From: Thermodesulforhabdus norvegica
GTDB lineage: Bacteria > Desulfobacterota > Syntrophobacteria > Syntrophobacterales > Thermodesulforhabdaceae
Length of the DNA: 64,000 bases
Direction: 5' to 3'
Assembly: GCF_900114975.1 (NCBI RefSeq)
Contig: NZ_FOUU01000002.1
Span: forward strand, 108,649-172,648
Shown here piece after piece: positions 18,348 to 28,411 of this stretch. The stretch's first letter is position 1. Each line of letters opens with the position of its first letter. The notes under the pieces are model-generated. The model worked only from the letters and a program-made list of their open reading frames with translations. It was not told the origin of the DNA and ran no database searches. A program made the translations under genes and the position numbers.

Positions 18348-18692
18348 ATGAGAGGGTTTGTAGAATTTCCCGGCTTAACTCCCCAAGAGCGAGAGCTTTT
18401 TAATCATCTGGAGCCGGAAACCGTGCGGTTTTTGAGGAAACGCTACAACTACATAACCCGATGGGTGATAGCGGACATTGTTAGCCGTAGTGCCTATCGT
18501 TATCCTGAGAAACCGGCGCTTATCTATGGCGACACAACCCTTACCTATTCTCAACTGGACGAAGCGATAAACAGAGTTGCCAACGGGCTTCTTGCGCTGG
18601 GGCTGAGGCGGCACGGTCGGGTTGCCATTCTGGCTCATAACACCGTGCACCACGTGATGACCTGGCTGGGGACAGCGAAGGCAGGAGGCTAA
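18348..18692 (+). pseudogene. Acyl-CoA ligase, N-terminal fragment (interrupted)
   Basis: 114 codons from an ATG behind GGGAGGGA. The sequence matches the N-terminus of AMP-forming acyl-CoA ligases (KPALIYGDTTLTYSQLDEAINRVANGL, split as KPALIYGDTTLTYSQLDEA) and is colinear with the family up to WLGTAKAGG, after which homology stops at about 18690. The 3' part of the same gene resumes at about 20561. The middle, including the ATP-binding TSGTTG motif, is absent on both sides, so no working enzyme can be made. Confidence 0.8.
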
Positions 18693-18870
18693 CAACAGTT
18701 GTGGTTGCGTTGACAAAACTGCACATTAGCCGTACATTTACTATCGGCGCTGTTAACCACACAGAAGATAAAAGAACTTTATAGCATCCACGGGAATACT
18801 CTTCTGAACTGGGAGAAAAGAGTCTGCTCAAGCCCCTGAAAACACCCGGAGGCAAGAGAATCTACTTGAG

Positions 18871-18932
18871 ATGTGAGATGTAAAATGTAAGATGTGAGCA
18901 TTTGCTTACATCTCACATCTTATATCTCACAT
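18871..18932. repeat. 62-base imperfect hairpin of GATGTGA-type units
   Basis: Two 28-base arms (18871-18898 and 18905-18932) are inverted complements with four mismatches around a CATTTG loop. Each arm is built of degenerate GATGTGA/GATGTAA repeats. It lies 40 bases before the tnpB-like start and could shape its expression or be part of the element end. Confidence 0.75.
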
Positions 18933-18972
18933 TTTGTGGCGAGGGTTTACGGTAGCAGGGGGATGAAAAAAC

Positions 18973-20616
18973 ATGATAACCCTGCAATGCAGGCTGGAGT
19001 TTGAAAGCAAGGAAGACAGGGAGAAGGTTCTTTACCTGATGAGGAAGTTTTCCTCCGCTGTGCGTTACAGCTACAGGAGGTTGTTGGAAGGCAAAGAGGG
19101 AAAAGAGATCAAGAAGGAAGTGGCTGAACTTTTTGGAATAAACACAAGGTATGCAGGAGATGCGGTATTTCGGGCCAAAAGCGTCATTTCCTCCTGCAAA
19201 GAGAGAGGACAGGATCCCGGGAAGGTCATCTTCGGGGGGAGGAAGCTCTTTCAAAGGCTCAGAAGTGTCCATGTGAGCGGAAAGAAAAGAGAGGAGTATA
19301 GAAGAAAGTGGCAGGAGAAAAGGAAAGGGAAGCTCTACTCCAGGGGGGATAAAAGCAAAAAGGGAAATCTAAACCTCAGATTTGAAAGAACAGGAAATAA
19401 CACCTGTCTGAGAGTAACGGTGGGAAAAAGAGAGTATGTGCATGCAAGGGTGGTAAGGTCTGTAAGGTTGAAGAGAGAAAACGACAGGTGGACAGATTTT
19501 GTCTGGAGGTTGGCTCAGGCAGAGGCAACGGGTAGCTGGTTTCCCTACTCTGTGGAGCTGAAGTTAAAAGATGGAAAGGTTTACGCCTTTGCGAGCTATG
19601 AAGAAGTATTGCCTCCCGTAAGCATCGCAAGGGACTGCGGAGCAATCGGGATAGACCTGAATGCAAGCCCCTTGCATATTGCCTGGGCGGAGGTGGGAGG
19701 GGATGGGAATCTCATGGAGTATGGGAGGATAGACCTTCACGAGTTAATAGGAAAGAACAGGAACCAGAGGGAAAACCTTTTATGGGAGATAGCTCACCGG
19801 ATTGTGGAGATTGCGAAGGAGAAGGGAAAAGCCATAGCTTTTGAGGACTTGAGGAAACTGCCAGGGGGTACGAGGGGAGACGGAAAAGCGAGGTTAAGAA
19901 GGAGATTGGGTCAGTTTGTATATAAGAGCCTGCTTCAGAAGATAGAGGTTTTGGCAGGGAGAGAGGGGATAGAAGTAGTAAAGGCAAGTCCTGCTTATAC
20001 ATCGGTTATTGGAACTCTAAAATACTGCCCCAATCATCTGATAGACAAAGACATTGCTGGGGCCTATGTGGTTGGAAGAAGGGCCTTGGGGCTGAAAGAA
20101 AGAGTGCCTCGAAACTATGCCGGACTTCTTTCAGACAGGGAGTATCTCCTCTGTTCTCTGCAAAGATTGATTGAGGAAAGAGAAGACCTGAAGGGCAGGC
20201 TAAAGGATGAAAGGAACGAATACAAGAGGAGAGCAATAAGAGGGGAAATAATCAAGCTGAACAGGGACATAAAACTTTTGGAGGAACATTTGCAAAGCCT
20301 TGAGGGTGAGTCAGGCACCCAACACCCTGTCAACCAGCGGAAGGAACAGGTGAGGGGTTCCTCTCATGAGGGACAAAAAGCCTGGCGAGTTCTCAGGGTA
20401 GCCCTTGCTATCCCTCTTCTTGGGAAGTCTTTTGCCAGAGACTTCTCTCCCTTGAGACCGGTGTTGGTTTCAGGGGATTGGAAGAGGGTAGCAAAAAGGC
20501 CAGTTCCTGCTCCTGGTGCAGGGACGACTGCACATTTGCAGAAATGTGCAGTTCAGGTAACCAGGGTTGAACATGGAAACGGTTCTGCTCGACGACGAGT
20601 GTCGGCCTATAGATAA
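18973..20616 (+). CDS. TnpB-related RuvC nuclease (IS605 OrfB family)
   Basis: 547 aa. All three RuvC-like acidic residues are present: Asp228 in GAIGIDLNAS, Glu291 in AIAFEDLRKL and Asp360 in IDKDIAGAYVVGRRALG. The N-terminal part (1-215) is basic, as expected for RNA/DNA binding. The zinc ribbon (CxxC...CxxC) found before the last motif in classical TnpB is missing, which matches a separate branch annotated as TnpB-related. Classical relatives are RNA-guided DNA nucleases. The frame runs through the right-end hairpin, and the last 18 or so residues are read from the ligase remnant, so the native C-terminus is altered. Start ATG follows CAGGGGG. Confidence 0.75.
   Translation: MITLQCRLEFESKEDREKVLYLMRKFSSAVRYSYRRLLEGKEGKEIKKEVAELFGINTRYAGDAVFRAKSVISSCKERGQDPGKVIFGGRKLFQRLRSVHVSGKKREEYRRKWQEKRKGKLYSRGDKSKKGNLNLRFERTGNNTCLRVTVGKREYVHARVVRSVRLKRENDRWTDFVWRLAQAEATGSWFPYSVELKLKDGKVYAFASYEEVLPPVSIARDCGAIGIDLNASPLHIAWAEVGGDGNLMEYGRIDLHELIGKNRNQRENLLWEIAHRIVEIAKEKGKAIAFEDLRKLPGGTRGDGKARLRRRLGQFVYKSLLQKIEVLAGREGIEVVKASPAYTSVIGTLKYCPNHLIDKDIAGAYVVGRRALGLKERVPRNYAGLLSDREYLLCSLQRLIEEREDLKGRLKDERNEYKRRAIRGEIIKLNRDIKLLEEHLQSLEGESGTQHPVNQRKEQVRGSSHEGQKAWRVLRVALAIPLLGKSFARDFSPLRPVLVSGDWKRVAKRPVPAPGAGTTAHLQKCAVQVTRVEHGNGSARRRVSAYR
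20528..20551 (+). repeat. Right-end hairpin of the TnpB element
   Basis: CTGCACATTT, loop GCAG, AAATGTGCAG: a perfect 10-base stem located within the 3' end of the tnpB-like frame, as in IS200/IS605 ends where the guide RNA scaffold also lies. Confidence 0.6.
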
Positions 20617-21106
20617 ACCGGGGGTGCCCGGGGAGATATGCGGAAGGGGACCTCACGTCATGCTCATGTACTTCAAAGATCCGGACAAAACCGATGAAGC
20701 CATGAAAGGCGGCTGGTTTCACTCCGGTGACATAGGGGTTTACGACGAGGATCGTTACATAACGGTGGTTGATCGCAAGAAGGACATGATAAAAACGGGC
20801 GGTGAAAACGTTTCGACCCGTGAAGTTGAAGAGGTGATATACAAAGATCCCAGGGTGTCAGAAGTGGCCGTGGTCGGTTTGCCTTATCCCAGGTGGATTG
20901 AGGCAGTAACGGCAATTGTGGTGCCAAAACCCGATCAGAGAATAGACGAAAGGGAAATTATCGATCTTTGCAAAAAAGAGCTTGCCGGTTTTAAAGTACC
21001 CAAGGCCGTGATAGTAGTGGATACCCTGCCCAAGACTCCCACCGGGAAAATCCTTAAAAGGGATCTTAGAAAGATGTACCAGGATTATTTTCGGGATAAA
21101 CCGTAA
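20561..21106 (+). pseudogene. Acyl-CoA ligase, C-terminal fragment
   Basis: About 181 codons colinear with the C-terminal third of AMP-forming ligases: GVPGEICGRGPHVMLMYF, GGWFHSGDIGVYDEDRY, KDMIKTGGENVSTREVEE and the late Lys in PKTPTGKILKRDLRK. An in-frame stop at 20558-20560 marks the junction. It could be translated from the TTG at 20567 or ATG at 20573, but would be only the mobile C-terminal subdomain. It belongs with the fragment at 18348-18692. Confidence 0.8.
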
Positions 21107-21118
21107 TTCCGGTAAAGT

Positions 21119-21160
21119 AAACCTCTTACCCCGGCCATTGAGCGGGGTAAGAGGTTTTTG
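21119..21160. terminator. Bidirectional terminator between ligase fragment and groEL
   Basis: A perfect 14-base stem, AACCTCTTACCCCG (21120-21133) and CGGGGTAAGAGGTT (21143-21156), 9-base loop, followed by TTTTT on the plus strand. It lies between convergent genes; on the minus strand it ends groESL. Confidence 0.85.
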
Positions 21161-21165
21161 ATCAA

Positions 21166-22797
<1,632 letters not shown>

Positions 22798-22803
22798 CTA
22801 TCG

Positions 22804-23103
22804 TTATTTAGAGGAATCTTCAATAATGGCGAGGATGTCATCTTCTCTCATGATCAGGAATTCTTCACCTTCAATTTTTACTTCCGTACCGGCATACTTG
22901 GAAAAGAGCACTCTATCGCCTTCTTTTACGGTCAGAGGAACGGTCTTGCCGTCGTCCAGGAGTTTTCCGTTACCTACGGCTATGACCTTGCCCTGCTGAG
23001 GTTTCTCTTTGGCGGTGTCGGGGATGATAATTCCACCGGGGGTTTTATTCTCCTCTTCCACTCTCTGGACAATGACCCGATCATGAAGCGGTCTCAGCCT
23101 CAT
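22804..23103 (-). CDS. groES: GroES, 10-kDa co-chaperonin
   Basis: 99 aa from the ATG at 23103 ([18 protein letters not shown]) behind GGGAGGAGAGGAG; a longer frame to 23142 would overlap the untranslated leader. The mobile loop [21 protein letters not shown]-type (here [18 protein letters not shown]) contacts GroEL. First gene of the groESL operon, controlled by CIRCE. Confidence 0.97.
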   Translation of the reverse strand: MRLRPLHDRVIVQRVEEENKTPGGIIIPDTAKEKPQQGKVIAVGNGKLLDDGKTVPLTVKEGDRVLFSKYAGTEVKIEGEEFLIMREDDILAIIEDSSK

Positions 23104-23151
23104 ATCTCCTCTCCTCCCTCCATGGTGTTGTATTTGCCACACCTTCCCTCA

Positions 23152-23178
23152 TTAGCACTCATCATTGTTGAGTGCTAA
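23152..23178. promoter_or_regulatory. CIRCE element (HrcA operator) of groESL
   Basis: TTAGCACTC at 23152-23160, nine bases, GAGTGCTAA at 23170-23178: a perfect match to the known CIRCE consensus, placed between the groESL promoter and groES. HrcA repression relieved by heat is established for this element; hrcA itself is not in the window. Confidence 0.97.
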
Positions 23179-23181
23179 TAA

Positions 23182-23210
23182 CATATAAAAACATCCCCGG
23201 AGAAAATCAA
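23182..23210 (-). promoter_or_regulatory. Promoter of groESL
   Basis: On the minus strand TTGATT (23210-23205), 17-base spacer, TATATG (23187-23182). CIRCE begins 4 bases downstream of the -10 box and would cover the start site. Confidence 0.6.
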
Positions 23211-23358
23211 GAGGGTCTGAAGGAAAAAATCTCGCCTTTGATCATTCCATCAGATCAATTCCTCTGGACATTTTTCTATTTTAAAAATAAAAAAAATCGA
23301 TACAAATGTGGTATAAAATCAAGAAATATTAAGATATTGCGGAGAAGAGGTGAGATAA

Positions 23359-24303
23359 ATGGAATCGCTTCTCGATCTTCACAGAATGGAGATCTTCTGC
23401 AAAGTCGTGGAGCTTAAGAGCTTTACCCGGGCTGCCGAGTCCATGTACCTGTCGCAGCCGACGGTTAGCGAACACATTCGATACTTGGAGGAAATTCTGG
23501 GAGAACCCCTTCTGGATCGCATGGGTCGGGAGGTTCAGCCTACACAGGCAGGGCGTATATTTTATGATTACGCCAGAAGAATGTTGCGGCTTAGAGAGCA
23601 GATGGTTCAGGCCCTCAGGGATCATCGTGGTACCGTCTCCGGCAAAATCTACCTTGGAGCCAGTACCATACCCGGAACTTACATTCTACCTGAGCTAATT
23701 GCCGGGTTTCGCCTTCAATTCCCTGATGTTACCGTGTCTCTGAAAATAGGAGGATCACGGGCCGTCGTGGATATGATTTTGAACGGAGAGATCGAGATCG
23801 GCTTTACCGGAGCAAGGTGGAATGATCCAAAGCTCGAATGGGATGAATTCTGTCTTGATGAAATTGTTCTTGCCGTACCTAAAGATAGTCCTTTTGGGAA
23901 GGATGAGGAAATTTCGGGAGAAGATCTCAGTAGAATTCCGTTAATTGTTCGAGAACCCGGGTCGGGCACCAGAAAAATGGCCGAAGAAATATTGAAGAGT
24001 CACGGTATCTCGACGGATTCCTTCAGGGTTGTGGCGGAGTTAGGAAGCACAGAAGCGGTTAAACAGGGAATTCGTGCAGGTCTGGGGGGATCGTTTATAT
24101 CTCGTTTTGCACTTAAGGATGGAGGAGATGTCGGTGAAATTGTACCCCTTCGTATAAAAGGCCTGCGTTTATTAAGACCCTTTTACTTCGTAAGGAGAAA
24201 AAAACGTCATTTGTCTCCTGCCGCAAGAATGTTCGTGTCTTTTATAGAAGAAAACAAAAAAGCCCGAAACTTTTGCTTGTCCGGAAAGGAAGAAAAAGGC
24301 TAG
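23359..24303 (+). CDS. LysR-family transcriptional regulator
   Basis: 314 aa. N-terminal helix-turn-helix (LKSFTRAAESMYLSQPTVSEHIRYLEE, residues 19-45, here given in part as FTRAAESMYLSQPTVSEHI), then a linker and a periplasmic-binding-like effector domain starting at KIYLGASTIPGTYILP. The sequence resembles the group annotated as selenium-metabolism-associated LysR regulators, which often include STIPGxYILP; effector and targets are unknown. Divergent from groESL, with a TATAAA at 23312-23317. Confidence 0.88.
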   Translation: MESLLDLHRMEIFCKVVELKSFTRAAESMYLSQPTVSEHIRYLEEILGEPLLDRMGREVQPTQAGRIFYDYARRMLRLREQMVQALRDHRGTVSGKIYLGASTIPGTYILPELIAGFRLQFPDVTVSLKIGGSRAVVDMILNGEIEIGFTGARWNDPKLEWDEFCLDEIVLAVPKDSPFGKDEEISGEDLSRIPLIVREPGSGTRKMAEEILKSHGISTDSFRVVAELGSTEAVKQGIRAGLGGSFISRFALKDGGDVGEIVPLRIKGLRLLRPFYFVRRKKRHLSPAARMFVSFIEENKKARNFCLSGKEEKG

Positions 24304-24310
24304 AAATAGT

Positions 24311-24420
24311 GCCTTACCCGCAATCGACTGCCCGGGGCCCGTCAGCCCGGATTAGATTGGGACTCCCGGGCTAAAAGGCGGGTCCGTAAGGGTGCTTTTG
24401 GCTGTACGGTGCGGGCTCCC
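24311..24420 (+). other. GC-rich, foldable interval before resB
   Basis: Between the LysR gene and resB. AGCCCGG (24344-24350) pairs with CCGGGCT (24366-24372), enclosed by ACCCGC (24316-24321) with GCGGGT (24378-24383). It could be a lysR terminator or a leader RNA of the resB operon; I see no known riboswitch consensus. Confidence 0.4.
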
Positions 24421-24445
24421 CGGATATTTTTTACGGGAGATTGAA

Positions 24446-25825
24446 ATGAGATCACTTCTTCGTTCCTTCTATAGCTTCTGCATTTCTTTGCGGTGTGCCA
24501 TTTTGCTACTGATTATCATTGCTGTAGCGTCCTGTATCGGAACCCTGGTTCCTCAGGGTATGCCCGATGAGGCGGTTAAGGTAAAATACGGAGCAGATGC
24601 TTTTCTGACAAAAATTATAACGGCCATGAATTTTAACGATGTATATCATTCCCTCTGGTTCAGAGCCGTTCTTGCCGCCCTTGCACTGAACTTGATCCTC
24701 TGCACTCTGGAGCGGCTTCCCGGAACCCTGCGCCTCTGGTCTCACAAAGAAACGAACATTACACCCGAACGAATAAAAAAGTTCGGGCTCTTTGAGACCA
24801 TTGCCAGCACGCGGAATTTTGATGACACCCTGGAGGAAAGTAAAAGAACCCTTTCGGAGCGATTTGGTGGCAGACTCGATGCGGTCTATCGCCAGGACAA
24901 TCTGACGGGTTTTTCCCTTTCCAAGGGAAAGCTTTCTCTTTTTACCGTTTACGGTATCCACGCATCGATTATATTGATTCTCTTTGGAGCCCTTATCGGT
25001 TCGATTTTGGGTTTTAGAGGCATTATGAACATTCCGGAGGGTGAAGCTGAAAGGATCGTCCGAATATTTGGGAAGGATAGAGCAATTCGACTGCCCTATG
25101 AAATAAAGTGCGAAAAGTTCACCGTAGAGTTTTATCCTCAGGGCACACCCAAGGAATACCGGTCTGAGGTGGTCGTTCTCGAAAATCAGCGTGAAGTGGC
25201 CCGTGCACACATCCGGGTAAACGAACCGTTCACATACCGGGGAATTACCTTTTACCAGGCCTCTTACGGCTCGATACTTGAGGAGGCCGCCGTAACCTTC
25301 AGGGATGAGACCGGAGGGCAGAGCTATCGTGTAGTTCTTGGGATGAATCGATCGGCACCGTTAGGGGATACAGGCATCGTCGCCCATCTGGTCGATTTCC
25401 GTGAGGATTTCAGCGGTTTTGGCCCTGCTCTCGGGATCGTTCTTACGGGGCAGGGGAAGGAACCTGAGGGTTCGTGGATCCTGGCCAGGTTTCCGAAGTT
25501 TCACGGCAACAGAATAAACAATTTCAGGGTTGTTGTAGAGGAGATGAAAACCAGGTTTTATACGGGGCTCCAGGTAAAGAGAGACCCGGGAGTGGGTATA
25601 GTCATAGCGGGGTTTTGCGCTTTTGCTCTTTTTCTACTTGCCACCTATCTCTGGTCATATAAAAGGATATGGGTTGTTGTGGAGGAAAGAAATCCCGGAT
25701 CGGTTGTGTACATAGCGGCCAGGTCGAGTAAAAATACCCTGGCTTTCGAGTCGGAGTTTAGAGAATTGGTGAGTAGCCTCAGGGAAAGGCTGGAAACTAG
25801 GGAAGACGGTGGAGTTGGTGCCTGA
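24446..25825 (+). CDS. resB: ResB/Ccs1, cytochrome c biogenesis protein
   Basis: 459 aa from the ATG at 24446 behind GGGAG; a longer frame from 24392 has no site. Membrane segments lie near residues 13-30, 70-90, 165-190 and 395-415, with a large periplasmic domain (200-390) containing PFTYRGITFYQASYGS, the ResB signature. With CcsA it forms the system II synthase that moves heme outward and attaches it to apocytochrome c CXXCH motifs. The stop overlaps the ccsA start (ATGA). Confidence 0.92.
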   Translation: MRSLLRSFYSFCISLRCAILLLIIIAVASCIGTLVPQGMPDEAVKVKYGADAFLTKIITAMNFNDVYHSLWFRAVLAALALNLILCTLERLPGTLRLWSHKETNITPERIKKFGLFETIASTRNFDDTLEESKRTLSERFGGRLDAVYRQDNLTGFSLSKGKLSLFTVYGIHASIILILFGALIGSILGFRGIMNIPEGEAERIVRIFGKDRAIRLPYEIKCEKFTVEFYPQGTPKEYRSEVVVLENQREVARAHIRVNEPFTYRGITFYQASYGSILEEAAVTFRDETGGQSYRVVLGMNRSAPLGDTGIVAHLVDFREDFSGFGPALGIVLTGQGKEPEGSWILARFPKFHGNRINNFRVVVEEMKTRFYTGLQVKRDPGVGIVIAGFCAFALFLLATYLWSYKRIWVVVEERNPGSVVYIAARSSKNTLAFESEFRELVSSLRERLETREDGGVGA

Positions 25826-26661
25826 TGAAGAGTTCGCTGATTTTGAGTGTTGTTACTTTTGGTTGGCTGGTTTCAGCCCTTTTATACATGATCATGGTGA
25901 TTTTTCGCAGGGAGAGGTTTGGCAAACTTGGTACGCTGGTTTCCTTTCTGGTTTTATGCCTTCAGACAATAGGGATTTTGCTCAGATGGAAGGAATCCTA
26001 CGATTTAGGCATAGGCCACGCACCGCTATCCAATCTGTACGAATCTCTTGTCTTTGGAGCCTGGGCGATTATGGTCATATATCTCCTTCTGGAATACCGT
26101 TCCCGCTTTCGCTCTTTTGGGGTTATACCGTCTCTTCTTGCTTTTCTGGCTATGGCCTATGCTTCCTTTTCACCAAGAGTGGATGATCGTATTCAACCTC
26201 TCGTTCCTGCCCTTAAGAGCAACTGGCTTATAGCTCATGTGATTACCTGTTTTCTGGGATATGCGGCTTTTGCGGTTTCTTTCGGATTGAGCCTGATATT
26301 CCTCGCCAGAAAGAAGTTCGAACATTCGAAGCTCCTGGAAGTATTTCCTGCCCCGCGGGTGATCGAAGATCTTAACTACAGGGTTGTCATGTTCGGTTTT
26401 ATATGGCTCACTCTTGGGATAATTACGGGATCGATCTGGGCCAATTCGGCGTGGGGTTCTTACTGGAGCTGGGATCCCAAGGAAACCTGGTCTCTCATTA
26501 CCTGGCTTGTTTATGCGGCACTTCTGCACGCAAGAGCCGTTCGTAATTGGCGGGGAACCAGGGTGGCCTGGTTCTCGATAGCCGGATTTTGTTGTGTTTT
26601 ATTCACCTACTTCGGTGTAAATTTTCTTCTGAGTGGGCTTCACTCTTACGCCACAAAATAA
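25825..26661 (+). CDS. ccsA: CcsA/ResC, cytochrome c assembly protein
   Basis: 278 aa, about eight membrane helices. The periplasmic heme-handling WWD domain reads ANSAWGSYWSWDPKETWSL near residue 211, and conserved His residues lie in the flanking helices (LIAHVITCFLGYAAF; GLHSY at the end). Works with ResB as the system II heme-attachment complex needed for the multihaem cytochromes of sulfate reducers. Start codon overlaps the resB stop; tatB follows 14 bases later. Confidence 0.93.
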   Translation: MKSSLILSVVTFGWLVSALLYMIMVIFRRERFGKLGTLVSFLVLCLQTIGILLRWKESYDLGIGHAPLSNLYESLVFGAWAIMVIYLLLEYRSRFRSFGVIPSLLAFLAMAYASFSPRVDDRIQPLVPALKSNWLIAHVITCFLGYAAFAVSFGLSLIFLARKKFEHSKLLEVFPAPRVIEDLNYRVVMFGFIWLTLGIITGSIWANSAWGSYWSWDPKETWSLITWLVYAALLHARAVRNWRGTRVAWFSIAGFCCVLFTYFGVNFLLSGLHSYATK

Positions 26662-26675
26662 GGTGGCGATAGGCT

Positions 26676-26993
26676 ATGTTTAATATAGGTTTTCAAGAGC
26701 TATTGCTTATACTGTTGATTGCCCTTGTTGTGGTCGGCCCCAGGAATTTGCCCAATGTTGCAAGGGCTCTGGGAAGGGCTTTTGCGGAATTCCGGAGAGC
26801 GATGAACGAGCTCCAGCAGACCGTTGAATCCACGGATGTCGTAAGAGAGTTTCGCAAAGAGTTTTATCAGGCTCAACACGGCATAAAGGTTCGTCCTCTG
26901 GAGACGAATTCTAAAAAAGAAGACGGATTACAGAACCCTGATACTCAGAGCAAAGGCGTAGAGCTGTCTGATGACAAACCTTCGGACACCTGA
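26676..26993 (+). CDS. tatB: TatB-type twin-arginine translocase subunit
   Basis: 105 aa: a short periplasmic start and membrane helix ([19 protein letters not shown]), the GPRNLP hinge and an amphipathic helix rich in Arg/Glu ([21 protein letters not shown]). The MFNIGF-ELL start and the Glu in the membrane segment are TatB-like; TatA-type activity is possible since A/B subunits are hard to tell apart. The gene overlaps tatC by 23 bases. Confidence 0.85.
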   Translation: MFNIGFQELLLILLIALVVVGPRNLPNVARALGRAFAEFRRAMNELQQTVESTDVVREFRKEFYQAQHGIKVRPLETNSKKEDGLQNPDTQSKGVELSDDKPSDT

Positions 26994-27753
26994 AGACAGG
27001 GCTCCCTTTCTGGATCATCTGGAAGAGTTAAGGCGGCGGATAATCGTCTGTATAGCAGCGGTCCTGGTCGGGACCGTGATAAGTTTTGGTTTTAAAGAAA
27101 AGATTTTCAGAATTCTCGTTCGGCCCCTGGTTGAAGCCCTGCCCCAGTCTTCGGGGCACACATTGATTTACACGGCTCCCCACGAGGCCTTTGTGACCTA
27201 CCTGAAAGTGGCCGTCCTGGCAGGGGTTGGCCTCGCAAGTCCTGTCATCATCTTTGAGTTCTGGAGGTTCGTTGCTCCCGGTTTGTACGAACACGAAAAG
27301 AGATACCTCTTTCCCATCGTAGCCGCTTCCGTTATTTTCTTTCTGGGAGGCTCCCTTTTTGGTTATTTCGTGGTCTTTCCCTTTGGGTTTAAGTTCTTTA
27401 CTTCCTTTGCCACGGACTTCATTACCCCCATGATTTCCACGAAGGAGTTCCTTTCCTTTGCCGTGCGGCTTCTATTGGTTTTCGGTCTTGTTTTTGAGTT
27501 ACCCCTTATAGTTTTTTTCCTCGCCAGACTCGGGCTGATAACCGACAGGTTTCTTAAACGGCAGAGAAAGTATGCTATCTTGGTCATATTTATTGTTGCC
27601 GCCGTTTTAACCCCTCCCGATGTGTTTACCCAGCTCCTTATGGCTGGGCCGCTTCTTGTGCTTTATGAAATAAGTGTCTGGATTGCCTACTTTTTTGGAC
27701 GAAGGGGTAATGCGGAGAATGGGGAGAAGGAAGAGGTGAATTCAAATGAGTGA
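26971..27753 (+). CDS. tatC: TatC, twin-arginine translocase receptor subunit
   Basis: 260 aa with six membrane helices. Start motif [15 protein letters not shown] and the periplasmic [12 protein letters not shown] region are typical. TatC binds twin-arginine signal peptides and, with TatA/B, exports folded cofactor proteins, relevant to periplasmic hydrogenases and formate dehydrogenases of this metabolism. It overlaps tatB upstream and rdgB downstream (8 bases). Confidence 0.95.
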   Translation: MTNLRTPEDRAPFLDHLEELRRRIIVCIAAVLVGTVISFGFKEKIFRILVRPLVEALPQSSGHTLIYTAPHEAFVTYLKVAVLAGVGLASPVIIFEFWRFVAPGLYEHEKRYLFPIVAASVIFFLGGSLFGYFVVFPFGFKFFTSFATDFITPMISTKEFLSFAVRLLLVFGLVFELPLIVFFLARLGLITDRFLKRQRKYAILVIFIVAAVLTPPDVFTQLLMAGPLLVLYEISVWIAYFFGRRGNAENGEKEEVNSNE

Positions 27754-28411
27754 GCCGATTATTCTGGTAATTGCCACGCGAAACAGGGGTAAATCCCGGG
27801 AAATAAAGGCACTTCTTAAGGACTTTCCCGTTGAAATTAGAGATTTGAACGATTTCGGGCCCATACCGGAAGTCGAGGAAGACGGAAAGACCTTCGAAGA
27901 AAACGCTTACAAGAAGGCATCCTTTACTGCCAGGATTTTGGGGTTACCCGCCCTTGCCGATGATTCAGGTCTGGAGGTGGAGGCTCTTGGAGGTCGCCCT
28001 GGGGTAATGTCCGCAAGGTTTGCCGGTCCTAACGCCACAGACGAAGAAAACAACGCAAAGCTTTTGAGGGAGCTGGAGGGGGTTGAAAACAGGAGGGCCA
28101 GGTTTTGCTGTGTGATATCGATTGCCGTGCCCACCGGTTTTGCCTTAACCTACGAGGGTGTCTGTGAGGGTGAGATTGTGACGGAACCGAGAGGTCGTAA
28201 CGGCTTTGGTTACGATCCCCTCTTTTATTATCCTCCTCTTGGAAAGACCTTTGCCGAGATGACCATGGAGGAAAAATCGGCCGTCAGCCATCGTGGAAAG
28301 GCTCTGAGAGAACTCAGGGATGAGTTCGATAAGGTTTTGGTGTGGATACGTCAGAGGCTTGAAGAAGAAAGGCGTATTTTAGGCTTAATCCATGATCACG
28401 ATCGGACATGA
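27746..28411 (+). CDS. rdgB: XTP/dITP diphosphatase (Ham1/RdgB)
   Basis: 221 aa. ATRNRGKSREIKALL near the start binds the nucleotide, ADDSGLEVEALGGRPGVMSARFAG (ADDSGLEVEALGGRPGV shown) is the catalytic signature, and FGYDPLFYYPPLGKTFAEM with SHRGKAL completes the active site. It removes deaminated purine nucleotides (ITP, XTP) from the pool. The C-terminal 20 residues extend past the usual end. Overlaps tatC and the next gene. Confidence 0.94.
   Translation: MSEPIILVIATRNRGKSREIKALLKDFPVEIRDLNDFGPIPEVEEDGKTFEENAYKKASFTARILGLPALADDSGLEVEALGGRPGVMSARFAGPNATDEENNAKLLRELEGVENRRARFCCVISIAVPTGFALTYEGVCEGEIVTEPRGRNGFGYDPLFYYPPLGKTFAEMTMEEKSAVSHRGKALRELRDEFDKVLVWIRQRLEEERRILGLIHDHDRT

Larger units (their letters stand above)
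18691..20556 (+). mobile_element. TnpB-only (IS605/IS1341-like) element inside an acyl-CoA ligase gene
   Basis: Bounds are set by loss of ligase homology: left near 18691, right between the hairpin (20528-20551) and 20561. It carries a tnpB-type gene and no tnpA. The right end has a perfect 10-base hairpin, CTGCACATTT with a GCAG loop, and the sequence CTGCACATT recurs once near the left end (18719-18727), as expected of subterminal signals. About 700 bases of ligase coding sequence are missing at the insertion point, judged against the usual length of about 540 aa. This is not a simple clean insertion. Confidence 0.7.

Noticed and set aside
24311-24420. tRNA-Sec gene next to the selenium-type LysR regulator
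   Set aside because: No T-loop GTTCGA-type sequence, no anticodon TCA in a suitable loop, and stems do not fit a tRNA.
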